This document shows, in pieces, positions 1 to 9,224 of a DNA stretch of 64,000 bases (within the stretch, counting starts at the first letter, position 1; each line of letters opens with the position of its first letter). The stretch is from Alphaproteobacteria bacterium PA2 (GTDB lineage Bacteria > Pseudomonadota > Alphaproteobacteria > Caulobacterales > Caulobacteraceae). Location: assembly GCA_002256425.1 (NCBI GenBank), contig NKIZ01000001.1:310001-374000 (forward strand). Direction: 5' to 3'. The notes below the pieces were generated by a model. The model searched no databases and was not told the DNA's origin. It was given only the letters and a program-made list of their open reading frames with translations. The position numbers were made by a program, and so were the translations under genes.

Positions 1-570
1 CCGGAAGGCCGGGGGCGGATTGACGACTATCGCGGGGCGGGCTTCGCCGGCTATCTGATCAAGCCCCTCCGTCGCGCCTCCCTTGCCGAGCGGGTCCTGG
101 CCGCCCTTGGGGCCGATCCCCGCCGGGGCGCCGCCGTCGTCGAGGACGAGCGCGTGGCCGCCGCGGTCGCCCAGGGAACCCGGGTCCTGCTGGTGGAGGA
201 CAACGCCATCAACGCCCTGCTGGCCCGAACCCTTCTGACCCGCGAAGGCTGTCTGGTGGACGTGGCGGGCGGTGGACAGGAGGCCCTGGCCGCCCTGGCC
301 GTGGGCGCCTATGACCTGGTGCTCATGGACATGCGCATGCCCGATCTGTCGGGGGTCGAGACGACCCGCCGGCTCCGGGACGGCGGAGACCGGACCCCGA
401 TTGTCGCCCTGACGGCCAACGCCTTCGAGGATGATCGGCGTGCCTGCCTTGAAGTCGGGATGAATGACTTCCTGGTCAAACCCCTGGCGGCCGACGCCCT
501 GCGGCGGGTCCTGACCCAGCTGGTCCGAGGCGGCTGGACGGAGGCCCCGGCGCGGGCCAAGCTGCCCTGA
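1..570 (+). CDS. Hybrid sensor histidine kinase, C-terminal part with two receiver domains (5' end outside window)
   Basis: The reading frame is open from base 1, so the gene starts before the window. The first ~35 residues are the tail of one receiver domain, with the conserved lysine in the GYLIKPL motif. A linker and a complete second receiver follow. The second receiver has the acidic pair in LLVEDN, the phospho-acceptor aspartate in LVLMDMRMPD, and the lysine in FLVKPL. A kinase with tandem C-terminal receivers is the usual arrangement; the kinase core itself is not visible. It would take part in a phosphorelay, but input and output are unknown. A GTG inside the linker (154) is only an internal codon. 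Confident on the receiver domains; the hybrid-kinase call is inferred from the tandem receivers. Confidence 0.85.
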   Translation, partial: PEGRGRIDDYRGAGFAGYLIKPLRRASLAERVLAALGADPRRGAAVVEDERVAAAVAQGTRVLLVEDNAINALLARTLLTREGCLVDVAGGGQEALAALAVGAYDLVLMDMRMPDLSGVETTRRLRDGGDRTPIVALTANAFEDDRRACLEVGMNDFLVKPLAADALRRVLTQLVRGGWTEAPARAKLP

Positions 571-619
571 GGCCAAGGGGTGAGCTTTTCCTGGCCAGGT
601 TCAGCCAAGGAGTCGCCGA

Positions 620-2323
620 ATGAGCCCACTGCCAGACGATCAGCCAAAGCGGAGTATTGGCAAGGCTCTGGCAGCCTATGGTGAGCGGCAATCCCTGGTG
701 ATGCTGGCCCTGGGCTTTGCTTCGGGCCTGCCAAACCTGCTGATCTTTGACACCCTCTCGGCCTGGCTCCGGGATGCAGGCCTGTCGCTGGAAGTGATCG
801 CCTTCTTCGGCCTGGCGACCCTGGCCTACTCCTTGAAGTTCCTGTGGGCGCCCTTGGTGGACCGCACGGTGATTCCAGTCCTCACCGCGCGGCTTGGGCA
901 TCGCCGCTCCTGGATGATTGTTTGCCAGGTCCTGATCATGTTGGGCCTGTGGCTGGTTGCGGGTTCCAATCCCGTCGGCGGGCTCGGCTGGATGGCGCTC
1001 CTTGCCGTGCTGGTAGGTTTTGTGTCGGCCACCCAGGACATCGTTATTGATGCCTGGCGGATCGAGGCGGCGGTCATCGAAAAACAGGGGGTCCTGGCGG
1101 CGGCCTATCAGTGGGGCTATCGCATCGCCATGATCGTGGCAGGTGTTGTGCCGCTGGCTCTTTCAGAATCCCTCGGTTGGAACACCTCCTATGCGCTGAT
1201 GTCGATCCTGATGGTGATCGGGGTCCTTGGGGTGCTGGGGGCTCCACGGGAGGCTCAGCGTGTGATCCGGGCTATCCCCACCGATGGGATCGAGGCCGCC
1301 CCAGGGCGTGACCTCCTGGAGTGGCTGTTGAGAGGATTGATGTTCGTCGCCGGGGCGCTGGTGCTGGGCTCAGGGTTGGCGGGAAATGCCGCCATACTGG
1401 CCGCAGGTATTGCGCCGATCGCCGGGCCTGATGCGGCGACTGGCCTGACCGAGGCCTGGGCCGCAAAATCGACGGGCGTTTTCCTACAGCTGGCCGGAGT
1501 TCTGGCAGGCGGTGCAGTCATCGTCCTGGCGGCCATGCCCTTGCCAAACAGGAAGACCTTGCCAGGGCGCTATCTGGGCGTCGCGCTTGGGGAGCCCTTG
1601 GCAAACTTCTTCGGGCGGTATGGGCGCTCGGCAGGACTGATCCTGGCGCTGATCTGCCTCTATCGGCTGAGTGATTTTGTGCTCAACATCATGAACCCCT
1701 TCTATCTGGATCTCGGTTTCCAGAAGCTGCAGATCGCAGAGGTGCGTAAGGTTCTTGGGGTGATCATGTCGATCGCCGGGGTCGGGCTGGCCGGCTTTTG
1801 CATCGCCCGGTTTGGATTGATGCGCTCGCTCATCATCGGGGCGTTTGCCGGATCGCTCAGCAATCTGGTCTTTGGCTGGTTGGCGGCTGTTGGGCCGCAA
1901 TTATGGGCGCTGGGCGTGGCTATCAGTGTCGACAATATCGCCTCGGGATTCGCGGGCACCTGCCTGATTGCCTATATGTCCAGCCTGACAGCGGAGGGCT
2001 TCACGGCGACGCAATATGCGCTCTTCTCGTCGCTTTATGCCTTGCTCGGCAAGCTGATCGCTTCCCAATCAGGGCGCATCGTCGAGGGGGCTGCGGCGGC
2101 CGCGGAGGCATCGGGACCCTTTGCGGCGTTGAGGGGCTTGTTCACGCAGCTGCCTCCACAGGCCTATGCCCAGGCAATGGAAAAGAGCCACGTCTCTTCT
2201 GCGGCGCTGGGGTCCGGCTATCTCGTATTCTTCATCTATTCGGCGGTGATCGGGATGGTGGGCGTCGCCCTGTCCTTTATTGTGGCGGGACAGGCGGCAA
2301 AGGCAGAAATGACCCGCACCTAG
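620..2323 (+). CDS. ampG: AmpG-like MFS permease
   Basis: Inner-membrane MFS transporter of the AmpG family, which imports GlcNAc-anhydromuropeptides for cell-wall recycling. The N-terminal motif LGFASGLP, the FLWAPLVDR loop after the second helix, and SATQDIVIDAW are AmpG signatures. The protein has 567 residues and more than 12 hydrophobic segments, longer than E. coli AmpG (about 490); the extra length is a central hydrophobic insert around residues 235-305. An AAGGAG ribosome site sits about 8 bases before the ATG. A strong hairpin with a T-run follows the stop. The substrate is inferred from family membership only. Confidence 0.85.
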   Translation: MSPLPDDQPKRSIGKALAAYGERQSLVMLALGFASGLPNLLIFDTLSAWLRDAGLSLEVIAFFGLATLAYSLKFLWAPLVDRTVIPVLTARLGHRRSWMIVCQVLIMLGLWLVAGSNPVGGLGWMALLAVLVGFVSATQDIVIDAWRIEAAVIEKQGVLAAAYQWGYRIAMIVAGVVPLALSESLGWNTSYALMSILMVIGVLGVLGAPREAQRVIRAIPTDGIEAAPGRDLLEWLLRGLMFVAGALVLGSGLAGNAAILAAGIAPIAGPDAATGLTEAWAAKSTGVFLQLAGVLAGGAVIVLAAMPLPNRKTLPGRYLGVALGEPLANFFGRYGRSAGLILALICLYRLSDFVLNIMNPFYLDLGFQKLQIAEVRKVLGVIMSIAGVGLAGFCIARFGLMRSLIIGAFAGSLSNLVFGWLAAVGPQLWALGVAISVDNIASGFAGTCLIAYMSSLTAEGFTATQYALFSSLYALLGKLIASQSGRIVEGAAAAAEASGPFAALRGLFTQLPPQAYAQAMEKSHVSSAALGSGYLVFFIYSAVIGMVGVALSFIVAGQAAKAEMTRT

Positions 2324-2380
2324 ACCCTGTCCTGGTCGGTTTGAATCAAGCCAACCGGGATCAACAGGGTCGTCGTTTTT
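2323..2380 (+). terminator. Intrinsic terminator after the ampG-like gene
   Basis: GACCCTGT (2323-2330) pairs perfectly with ACAGGGTC (2364-2371). The interior CCTGGTCGG and CCAACCGGG segments extend the stem with one mismatch and G-U pairs. GTCGTTTTT follows directly at 2372-2380. Confidence 0.75.
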
Positions 2381-2434
2381 GGGCAAGTGCCCTACTTGTC
2401 CACTCAGGATGAACCATCCCCGGTGGGAAGGACC

Positions 2435-3268
2435 CTAGGTCTCCGACACACAGATCACCTTGGCCACCCGCAGGTCCCGGCGAAGGTCATCGGCGACAAT
2501 CCCGTAATTCCCGGGGGTCACCGCCTCACCCGTGGCGAACCCCGCCGGCGCCTGGCGCGCAGAGGTAATGGCCTGGGAAAGGGTCTCCGGGGCCGTGGTG
2601 TAGATCCGGCCCCTGCGAGGCGCTTCGGCCACGGTCACCCCGATCACACGGCCGGCGCTGTCCAGGGCCGGGGCGCCTGACAGCCCCTCCAGATCCCCGA
2701 CCAGGTTTTCAGTGCGACCTGTCTCCGCCCAGGCCAGCACCGGTTCTGTCCGGGCGCCCCGACCGCGGATGACCAGGTTTTCACGGCCCAGCAGCCGCGA
2801 TGTCGCCTCTCCGGGCCGCCCCTGGGGGAAGCCGGGATGGAAGGCCCGGTCGCCACGCCGCAATCCCCGGTCCAGGCCAAGGGGCAGGGGCGAGGCGCCG
2901 CCTTCGGTGGTCAGAATGGCGGCGTCGCCCCGGGGGTCGATATGGACGGTGGCCGCGACCCCCCGACCCTCGCCCACCACAATGGCGACCTTGGCGCACC
3001 CTTCGACCACGTGGCGGGCGGTCACCCAGACCCCACGGTCGGCGATGGAAAATGCGGTTCCCACGGCGGGTCTTGTCTTTTCCGGCATGTCCACGACAAC
3101 TGCCGGATCAAAGGCCGAGGCGGGTCCCAGCAGCAGGCCCTGCTCATTGGGCAGGGGCGGCGGGGCCGGAGGCGCGTTGACCCGCTCCTGCCGCCCGAGG
3201 GCGAGCACGACCAGCGCAACAACAATGACCAGATAGATTGACCAGTCTGGCAGGCGGGGGAAGTGCAC
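2435..3268 (-). CDS. Membrane-anchored trypsin-like serine protease
   Basis: A 277-residue protein with one N-terminal membrane segment (residues ~11-25), a proline-rich linker and a trypsin-fold domain. The likely catalytic triad is visible: His86 in TARHVVEG, Asp115 in PRGDAAIL and Ser197 in GLSGAP, where most family members have GNSGGP. It would face the periplasm. There is no PDZ domain, so it is not a full DegP/HtrA. The start is a GTG with AAGGAG about 6 bases upstream. It follows the DUF350 gene by nine bases and probably shares its transcript. Substrate unknown. Confidence 0.8.
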   Translation of the reverse strand: MHFPRLPDWSIYLVIVVALVVLALGRQERVNAPPAPPPLPNEQGLLLGPASAFDPAVVVDMPEKTRPAVGTAFSIADRGVWVTARHVVEGCAKVAIVVGEGRGVAATVHIDPRGDAAILTTEGGASPLPLGLDRGLRRGDRAFHPGFPQGRPGEATSRLLGRENLVIRGRGARTEPVLAWAETGRTENLVGDLEGLSGAPALDSAGRVIGVTVAEAPRRGRIYTTAPETLSQAITSARQAPAGFATGEAVTPGNYGIVADDLRRDLRVAKVICVSET

Positions 3269-3277
3269 CGGGGCTCC

Positions 3278-3706
3278 TTAGCCTCGCATGGCCGCGGCGA
3301 GAATGATGGCGGTGGCGAGCTTGGCCGCAACGAGAAGAGTGGCTGACGCCATCTCCCCTTCCTGAATCCGCTGGGGCAGGCCGTGGAGGATCAGGTCGAC
3401 GATCCGGAAGACCAGAAGCTGCACAGCGACGGTGGAGGCCCCCCAGATCACGATCTCGACAATCGAGGTTGAGGCCGTCAGGGAAATGGCCAGGGGAATG
3501 GCAAGGCCCAGAAGTACGCCGCCAAGGGACATGGCCGCCGCAACATTGCCTTCACGGATCAGGGCGATTTCCCTGTGAGGGGTGAGCAATATGTAGAGGG
3601 CTGCGCCGAGGATCAGGAAAAAGACTGTCAGCCCGCCATGCAGCAGGGTGATCGGAAACCCGGCAGCGAAGGCCTGCAGCTCGGGGGACTGGAGTTGATG
3701 CGGCAT
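3278..3706 (-). CDS. DUF350 family membrane protein
   Basis: A 142-residue protein with four hydrophobic helices. GGLTVFFLILGAALYILLTP, REIALIREGNVAAAMSLGG and LGLAIPLA match the DUF350 (UPF0719) family, whose members often occur as duplicated membrane units of unknown function. The ATG at 3706 is chosen because the domain begins soon after it; the frame could open further upstream to 3814, but that would run into the end of rlmN. The protease gene lies nine bases downstream, so the two are likely co-transcribed. No function can be assigned. Confidence 0.8.
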   Translation of the reverse strand: MPHQLQSPELQAFAAGFPITLLHGGLTVFFLILGAALYILLTPHREIALIREGNVAAAMSLGGVLLGLAIPLAISLTASTSIVEIVIWGASTVAVQLLVFRIVDLILHGLPQRIQEGEMASATLLVAAKLATAIILAAAMRG

Positions 3707-3773
3707 GTGGACCTGTCTGTGGACCCGGGGAAGACCCTCAGTCTTACACGGCCTGGCCCCCGGGGTGAAAGCC

Positions 3774-4949
3774 TCAGTCGTTCCCCATGTCGCTATCGGC
3801 CGTCGACTGTTCAAGCTTGCGACGGGCGCTGGCCCTGAGCTTCTCGCTTTCGCTCTTCAGCTGACCGCAGGCGGCGAGGATATCGCGCCCCCGGGGCGTC
3901 CTGATGGGCGAGGCGTAGCCCGCGCGGTTCAGAATGGCGGCGAAGGCTTCAATGGTCTTCCAGTCCGAGCAGACATAGTCTGTCCCGGGCCAGGGATTGA
4001 ACGGGATCAGGTTGATCTTGGACGGAATGCCCTTGAGCAGGCGGACCAGGGCCAGGGCCTCGGCCGGGGTGTCGTTCACCCCCTTCAGCATGACGTATTC
4101 GAAGGTCACCCGCTTGGCGTTGGACAGGCCGGGATAGGCGCGGATAGCCGCCATCAGCTGGGCGATGGGGTACTTTTTGTTGATCGGCACCAGGACATTG
4201 CGCAATTCGTCATTGGTGGCGTGCAGGGAAATGGCCAGGCCCGCCTGGGTGCGTCGACCTAGGGGTTCGAGTTCAGGCAGGACGCCGGAGGTCGAGACGG
4301 TGATGCGGCGCCTGGAGATGGCTATGCCTTCGCCGTCGGAAATGATGTCGATGGCGTCCGCCACATTGTCGAGATTGTAGAGCGGCTCGCCCATACCCAT
4401 GAAGACGATATTGGTCAGGAGCCGGTCGGCCTTGGGGCTTGGCCATTCGCCAAGATCGTCCCGCGCCACCTGGACCTGGGCGACGATCTCCGCCGCGGTC
4501 AGATTGCGCACCAGAGCCTGGGTGCCTGTATGGCAGAAGGTGCAGTTCAGCGTGCAACCTACCTGGCTGGAGACGCACAGGGCGCCGGCCCGGCCGACGT
4601 CGGGGATGTAGACTGTCTCGACCTCAATCCCCGGCGCCATGCGGATCAGCCACTTGCGGGTGCCATCCTTCGACACCTGGCGCTCAACGATCTCGGGGCG
4701 GTCCAGGCGGAAGGCCGTGGCCAGTTCAGCCCGGGTTTCCTTGGCCACGTCCGTCATGGCCTCGAAGCTGGTCACCCCATAGTGGTGGATCCAGCGCCAG
4801 AGCTGGGTGGCGCGCATCTTCGCCTTGTCCGGCCGGACGATGCCGGACTCGATCAGGGCCTGGGCCAGGGCCGGGCGCGTCAGGCCCGCCAGATTCGGCA
4901 GGGCCGGTCGGGCAGGGGTTGCGCGGGACAGGTCGAGGGTAACGGTCAA
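3774..4949 (-). CDS. rlmN: 23S rRNA (adenine2503-C2)-methyltransferase RlmN
   Basis: Radical-SAM enzyme that methylates A2503 of 23S rRNA and A37 of some tRNAs. The iron-sulfur cysteines are at about 132, 136 and 139 (CTLNCTFC). The GEPL motif, the ISLHATND stretch and the C-terminal cysteine in ILAACGQLK, which carries the methyl group, are all present. A TTG at 4949 starts a protein beginning MTVTLDLSR, close to what I recall of the Caulobacter homologue. An in-frame ATG at 5033 would add 28 residues unlike the family. With the TTG start the protein has 391 residues, a normal size. Confidence 0.93.
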   Translation of the reverse strand: MTVTLDLSRATPARPALPNLAGLTRPALAQALIESGIVRPDKAKMRATQLWRWIHHYGVTSFEAMTDVAKETRAELATAFRLDRPEIVERQVSKDGTRKWLIRMAPGIEVETVYIPDVGRAGALCVSSQVGCTLNCTFCHTGTQALVRNLTAAEIVAQVQVARDDLGEWPSPKADRLLTNIVFMGMGEPLYNLDNVADAIDIISDGEGIAISRRRITVSTSGVLPELEPLGRRTQAGLAISLHATNDELRNVLVPINKKYPIAQLMAAIRAYPGLSNAKRVTFEYVMLKGVNDTPAEALALVRLLKGIPSKINLIPFNPWPGTDYVCSDWKTIEAFAAILNRAGYASPIRTPRGRDILAACGQLKSESEKLRASARRKLEQSTADSDMGND

Positions 4950-5128
4950 GTCAGGCTCACGGTCGGGAGGAGGGCCCCTTATAGGCGATCGTGTCACGGC
5001 TTCCAAATCGCCCCGCCCCGGCGACGACCTCAAACAAATGTTCGGCCGACCTCTTCCGCCGCATTCGCCTGTGGGCTAGCGTCCGCCCTCACTTCGACAA
5101 CCCAGAAAAACACCGGGGAGAAACAGAC

Positions 5129-6130
5129 ATGAAGGCCATTTTGAGCAAGGTGACCGGCGGACCTGAGACCCTGGTCTATGAGGACACCCCGGCGCCCGAG
5201 CTGAAGCCCGGCTGCGCCATTGTTTCGGTCAAGGCGGTGGGGATCAATTTCCCCGACGTGCTGATGATCGAGGACAAGTATCAGTCCAAGCCCCCGCGCC
5301 CCTTCGCCCCGGGCGGCGAAGTCTCGGGCATCGTCAAGGCCGTGGCCGACGACGTCACCGGCATCAAGGTCGGCGACCGGGTGCTGGCCCAGATCGGCAA
5401 TGGCGGTATGGCCGAGGAAATCCTCAGCCCGGCTGGCCGGCTGACCAAGATCCCCGACGCCATGCCCTTTGATGAGGCCGCCGCCTTCATCCTCACCTAT
5501 GGTACCTCCTATCACGCCATCCACGACCGGGGTCACCTGAAGGCCGGTGAGACCATGCTGGTTCTCGGCGCGGCCGGCGGGGTCGGCCTGTCAGCGGTGG
5601 AACTGGGCAAGGCGGCGGGCGCCCGGGTCATTGCGGCCTGCTCCACCCAGGAAAAGGTCGACCTGGCCATCGCCCATGGCGCTGACTCCGGGGTGGTCTA
5701 TGGCCGCGGTCCCTTCGACAAGGAAGGCCAGCGCAATCTGGGCCAGCTGTTCAAGGACGCCTGCGGCCCCAATGGCGCCGACGTGATCTATGACGCCATC
5801 GGCGGCGACTATGCCGAGCCGGCCCTGCGCTCCATCGCCTGGGAAGGCCGTTATCTGGTGATCGGCTTCGCCGCCGGCGACATCCCGAAGATCCCGCTGA
5901 ACCTGGCCCTGCTCAAGGGCTGCGATATTGTCGGCGTGTTCTGGGGCAACTGGACGGCGCGCAATCCGGATCTCTTCCAGAAGTCCATCCAGGAACTGCT
6001 CGAGCTCTACGCCCAGGGCAAGATCAAGCCCTATGTGTCCGAGCGCTTCCCCCTGTCGAAGGGCGCAGACGCCATCGCACACCTGGGCAGCCGCAAGGCC
6101 ATGGGCAAGGTGGTCGTGACCATCGACTAG
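5129..6130 (+). CDS. NAD(P)H:quinone oxidoreductase family protein (zinc-independent MDR)
   Basis: A 333-residue medium-chain dehydrogenase/reductase of the quinone oxidoreductase type. The N-terminal domain has VGINFPDVLMIEDKYQ, and the nucleotide-binding domain has LVLGAAGGVGLSAVELGKA, a glycine-rich Rossmann motif. The structural and catalytic zinc cysteines of alcohol dehydrogenases are absent, as expected for this subgroup. It probably reduces quinones or enones with NADPH. The ATG at 5129 is preceded by GGGGAG at 5115-5120, which supports it over in-frame codons further upstream. It is monocistronic and ends at a perfect hairpin. Confidence 0.85.
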   Translation: MKAILSKVTGGPETLVYEDTPAPELKPGCAIVSVKAVGINFPDVLMIEDKYQSKPPRPFAPGGEVSGIVKAVADDVTGIKVGDRVLAQIGNGGMAEEILSPAGRLTKIPDAMPFDEAAAFILTYGTSYHAIHDRGHLKAGETMLVLGAAGGVGLSAVELGKAAGARVIAACSTQEKVDLAIAHGADSGVVYGRGPFDKEGQRNLGQLFKDACGPNGADVIYDAIGGDYAEPALRSIAWEGRYLVIGFAAGDIPKIPLNLALLKGCDIVGVFWGNWTARNPDLFQKSIQELLELYAQGKIKPYVSERFPLSKGADAIAHLGSRKAMGKVVVTID

Positions 6131-6136
6131 AAGTAT

Positions 6137-6178
6137 CTGGCCGGACCGTTGAATTGGCGGTCCGGCCAGCCTCTTGTT
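6137..6178 (+). terminator. Hairpin between convergent oxidoreductase and GST genes
   Basis: CTGGCCGGACCG (6137-6148) pairs with CGGTCCGGCCAG (6158-6169), a perfect 12-base stem with a nine-base loop. CCTCTTGTTTC follows. The T-tract is weak but the stem is very stable and lies exactly between two convergent stops. Confidence 0.65.
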
Positions 6179-6832
6179 TCAGCCTTGCCAGGACGGCGCA
6201 GTGTCCGAGGCCTGGGCCTTCTTGGCCGCCTTGAAGCCGTCCCGGGCCTGCATCCGGGCCCAGTAGTCGGCTATGGTCGGCGAGAAGCGTTCTGAAAGGT
6301 TCAGGGTTTCCGCCAGCAGCAGGGCATAGGCCACGGAAATGTCCGCGCCCGTAAACCGGCCGCCACAATAATAGCCGCCACCCTCGGCCAGGCGCGCGTC
6401 GAGGCCCCTCAGCCGGGCCATGAACCATTTGGCATAGTCTTCCGCCACCTGAGGATTGCGCCGCTCCTTTGGCTCCAGCCGGGTGTAGCGAAGCACCAGG
6501 GTCTGGGGGAAGGTCAGGGTCGCCTCGCCGAAGTGCAGACCGTTCAGCCAGGCGCCATAGGCAGGATCCCCAGGCTCCACGGACAGGACCGAAGGGCCCG
6601 ACCGGGTCGCCAGATACTGGATGATGGCTGCAGACTCCGTCATCCGGGTATCGCCGTCCACCAGCAGGGGGATGGTCCCCAGCGGATTCTCCTTGAGATA
6701 TTCCGGCGCCAGCATGCGGGGCGGGAAGGGCAGGAGCTTCAGGTCATAGGCAATCCCCAGCTCTTCCAGGGCCCACAGGGCCCGGAAGGATCTGGCGTCA
6801 GCGCAGTGATAGAGGACAGGCCTAGTCGGCAT
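6179..6832 (-). CDS. Glutathione S-transferase family protein
   Basis: A 217-residue cytosolic GST. The N-terminal thioredoxin-like domain contains NPLGTIPLLVDGD and MTESAAIIQYL, the TIP and glutathione gamma-glutamyl contact (E-S) motifs. The helical C-terminal domain contains GADISVAYALLLAE. It conjugates or transfers glutathione; the substrate is unknown. Its ATG lies inside the end of the enoyl-CoA hydratase gene with an 11-base overlap, so translation of the two is probably coupled. Confidence 0.88.
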   Translation of the reverse strand: MPTRPVLYHCADARSFRALWALEELGIAYDLKLLPFPPRMLAPEYLKENPLGTIPLLVDGDTRMTESAAIIQYLATRSGPSVLSVEPGDPAYGAWLNGLHFGEATLTFPQTLVLRYTRLEPKERRNPQVAEDYAKWFMARLRGLDARLAEGGGYYCGGRFTGADISVAYALLLAETLNLSERFSPTIADYWARMQARDGFKAAKKAQASDTAPSWQG

Positions 6833-7634
6833 AGACGGCGGCGCGCTTCTGCATGTTGGACATGACGGCTTCCACCTGGTTGGGCGAGCCGATCAGGGCG
6901 GTCTGTTCCTTGCTCTCGGCCATCAGGATGTCCGCCGGGCTGGCGTCGGGCGCCAGGTCCAGCAGGCGCTTGGCGCCGCGGATGGCGTGGGGGTTCTTGC
7001 TGGCGATTTCTGCGGCAAGGGCCAGGGCTTCAGCCCGCGGGTCAGCGCAGACCCGGGTGGCGAAGCCCATCTGCAGGGCTTCTTCGCCATTGAAGACCCG
7101 ACCCGTATAGGTCAGCTCCCGGGCCACATCGTCGCGGACCAGGCGCTTCATCAGGACAAGGCCGGCCATGTCGGGCACCAGGCCCCACTTGATCTCCAGG
7201 ACCGCCATCTTCACGTCAGGGGTCACGAAACGGATGTCAGCGCCCAGGGCCAGCTGGAAGCCGCCGCCAAGGGCGACCCCGTGAATTGCGGCGATCACCG
7301 GGACGGTCTGTTCCCGCCAGACCATGACAGCGTGCTGTGCCCGGTTCGAGCCGCCCGGGGTGCGCTTGGCCGTCACCAGGGTGTCGCTCGTGGACTTCGC
7401 ATTGGCCGGTGGCGCCGCCATGCGGGCGAAATTGCCCATGTCCAGACCCGCGCAGAAGCCGCGGCCTTCGCCTGACAGCACAATGGCCCTGACGCCGGGC
7501 TCGGTCTTCAGGCGCTCGCCCATGTCGATCAGGGCCTGGAACATGGCGTCGTCCAGGGCGTTCATCTTGTCCACCCGGACCAGGCGGACGTCAGCCACGC
7601 CGTCGGTCACGGTCAGTTGAATGCGGTCTTCCAT
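6822..7634 (-). CDS. Enoyl-CoA hydratase/isomerase (crotonase) family protein
   Basis: A 270-residue crotonase-fold protein. The oxyanion-hole motifs are GRGFCAGLDM and HGVALGGGFQLALGADIR, and EIKWGLVPDMAG carries one catalytic acidic residue position. It should act on an acyl-CoA in fatty-acid or related degradation. The exact reaction (hydratase, isomerase or other) cannot be fixed from sequence alone. The ATG at 7634 has AGGGAG about 7 bases upstream. It is the first gene of a pair with the GST. Confidence 0.85.
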   Translation of the reverse strand: MEDRIQLTVTDGVADVRLVRVDKMNALDDAMFQALIDMGERLKTEPGVRAIVLSGEGRGFCAGLDMGNFARMAAPPANAKSTSDTLVTAKRTPGGSNRAQHAVMVWREQTVPVIAAIHGVALGGGFQLALGADIRFVTPDVKMAVLEIKWGLVPDMAGLVLMKRLVRDDVARELTYTGRVFNGEEALQMGFATRVCADPRAEALALAAEIASKNPHAIRGAKRLLDLAPDASPADILMAESKEQTALIGSPNQVEAVMSNMQKRAAVYAD

Positions 7635-7715
7635 GGGGTTCTCCCTGCAGTCTTTTCCGGTTTGTTGCGGCGGAAGGTGTCACGAAAATTCCCGCTCGGC
7701 CACCATGACCCGGCG

Positions 7716-9152
7716 TCAGTCCTTGTCCCGATCGGGCAGAATGGCGTGGCCGGGGTGGGAAGTGATGCTTTCCAGTATGGGGGCTTCGTCATAGGGCGGG
7801 AAGCTGGAGTCGATTTCATCCAGGGCCTCACGGATTTCCGCGTGACGTTCCGCCGTCAGACGCCAGCCCATGACACAGACCCCGCCCAGCATCACAAAGA
7901 AGATCGGGCCGACAATATAGGCCAGTTCCAGGTTGTGGATGGCCTGGGGCGTGTTGCGCACGCCCTCCTTCGCCACATATCCCAGGCGCTCCAGCAGGGG
8001 GAAGGTCAGTCCGATGGCGAAGGCGCCGGCAATCTTCGCCGCCAGGGTGTTGAGGGCGTAGATCAGGCTCAGCTGCTCCTTGCCCTGTTCGAGCCGCACC
8101 TCGTCTCCCACATCGGCCAGCATGGCCCGGACCATCAGGTCAAAACCCGAGGCCATGAAGCCGCACCAGAACATGGGCGCGAGGCCGGCGATCACACTGC
8201 CCTTGGGAATGATCATCAGGGTGCAGAGGCCCAGGGAATAGGCTGTGGTGGTCACCATGAGGGTGCGGTGCTTGCCAAGGCGGCGGGAGAGTCTGGCGGT
8301 GAGTGGGGCGCCGAAAACGCCAGCCAGTATGTAGAGCAGGAGCAGGCCGGAGGCGACGGCCGGCGTGTAACCCAGGCTCTCTGTGAAATAGAACAGGTAG
8401 AGGGCGCTCATCCAGCCCGGGCCCAGGGTCAGGCACATCTGGGCCAGGAACAGCCGCATGAGGTCGGGCTTGAGCAGCAGGGAAAGATAATCGCGGATCT
8501 GAAAGTGCTCGCTACCCAGTGTGCGGTTCACGGTCTCCGGGGTGGTGGCGACGGTGAAGAATATGGCCAGGGGCGAAATGGCCAGGATGAACCAGCCCAT
8601 CTGCGGTACCGAAGCGGCGTCGCCAAAGCCCATGCCCTTCGAGAAGATCGGGATCAGCAGGATGATGACGGCGCCGATCACCCCGATGGCTGCGACAATG
8701 CCGAAGACCCGGCTGCGCTCATGATACTGGGTTGAAAGGGTCGCCCCCCAGGCCGAATGCCCCAGGGCGAGGATGGACGTGGCCAGATAGTAGATCAGCA
8801 GCCAGATGATCAGATAGCCGAAGCCGACCCCCTGGGGCGCCATGAACAGGGCGTAGACCGAGGCCATCAGGATGGGTGCGCCGATGACCATCCAGGGACG
8901 GTAGCGTCCGAACCGTGTCCGGGTGCGATCCATGACCAGGCCAAGCACCGGATCAACCACCAGATCGAGCATTCTGACTGTCGCCCATGCCCCACCGACA
9001 GCCGCCAGACTGACCCCGAGATGGCTCGCGAAATAGGGGGGCAGATAGACGGCGACGGCGACAGCCAGACACCCGAGGGGAAAGTTCGCGGCGGAAAACG
9101 CCAGAATGGCGTTCAGCTTCAACGGTGGTCTCGCGCCGGCGTCGGTACTCAA
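7716..9152 (-). CDS. MFS transporter, GPH (MelB-like) cation symporter family
   Basis: A 478-residue, 12-helix transporter. The early motif VVDPVLGLVMDRTRTRFGRYRPW is split here as DPVLG and RFGRYRPW, which is typical of glycoside-pentoside-hexuronide cation symporters. It probably imports a sugar or other small solute with a cation; the substrate is unknown. The start codon is TTG at 9152, supported by GGGGAG eight bases before it. It stands alone between the hydratase pair and tesB, with no sugar-catabolism genes nearby. Confidence 0.82.
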   Translation of the reverse strand: MSTDAGARPPLKLNAILAFSAANFPLGCLAVAVAVYLPPYFASHLGVSLAAVGGAWATVRMLDLVVDPVLGLVMDRTRTRFGRYRPWMVIGAPILMASVYALFMAPQGVGFGYLIIWLLIYYLATSILALGHSAWGATLSTQYHERSRVFGIVAAIGVIGAVIILLIPIFSKGMGFGDAASVPQMGWFILAISPLAIFFTVATTPETVNRTLGSEHFQIRDYLSLLLKPDLMRLFLAQMCLTLGPGWMSALYLFYFTESLGYTPAVASGLLLLYILAGVFGAPLTARLSRRLGKHRTLMVTTTAYSLGLCTLMIIPKGSVIAGLAPMFWCGFMASGFDLMVRAMLADVGDEVRLEQGKEQLSLIYALNTLAAKIAGAFAIGLTFPLLERLGYVAKEGVRNTPQAIHNLELAYIVGPIFFVMLGGVCVMGWRLTAERHAEIREALDEIDSSFPPYDEAPILESITSHPGHAILPDRDKD

Positions 9153-9224
9153 AACTCGTGCTCCCCGCCGCTCGAATCCGAGGGCGATGACAGTGAGACG
9201 TCTAACGCTGAAAAGGGCAAGGGA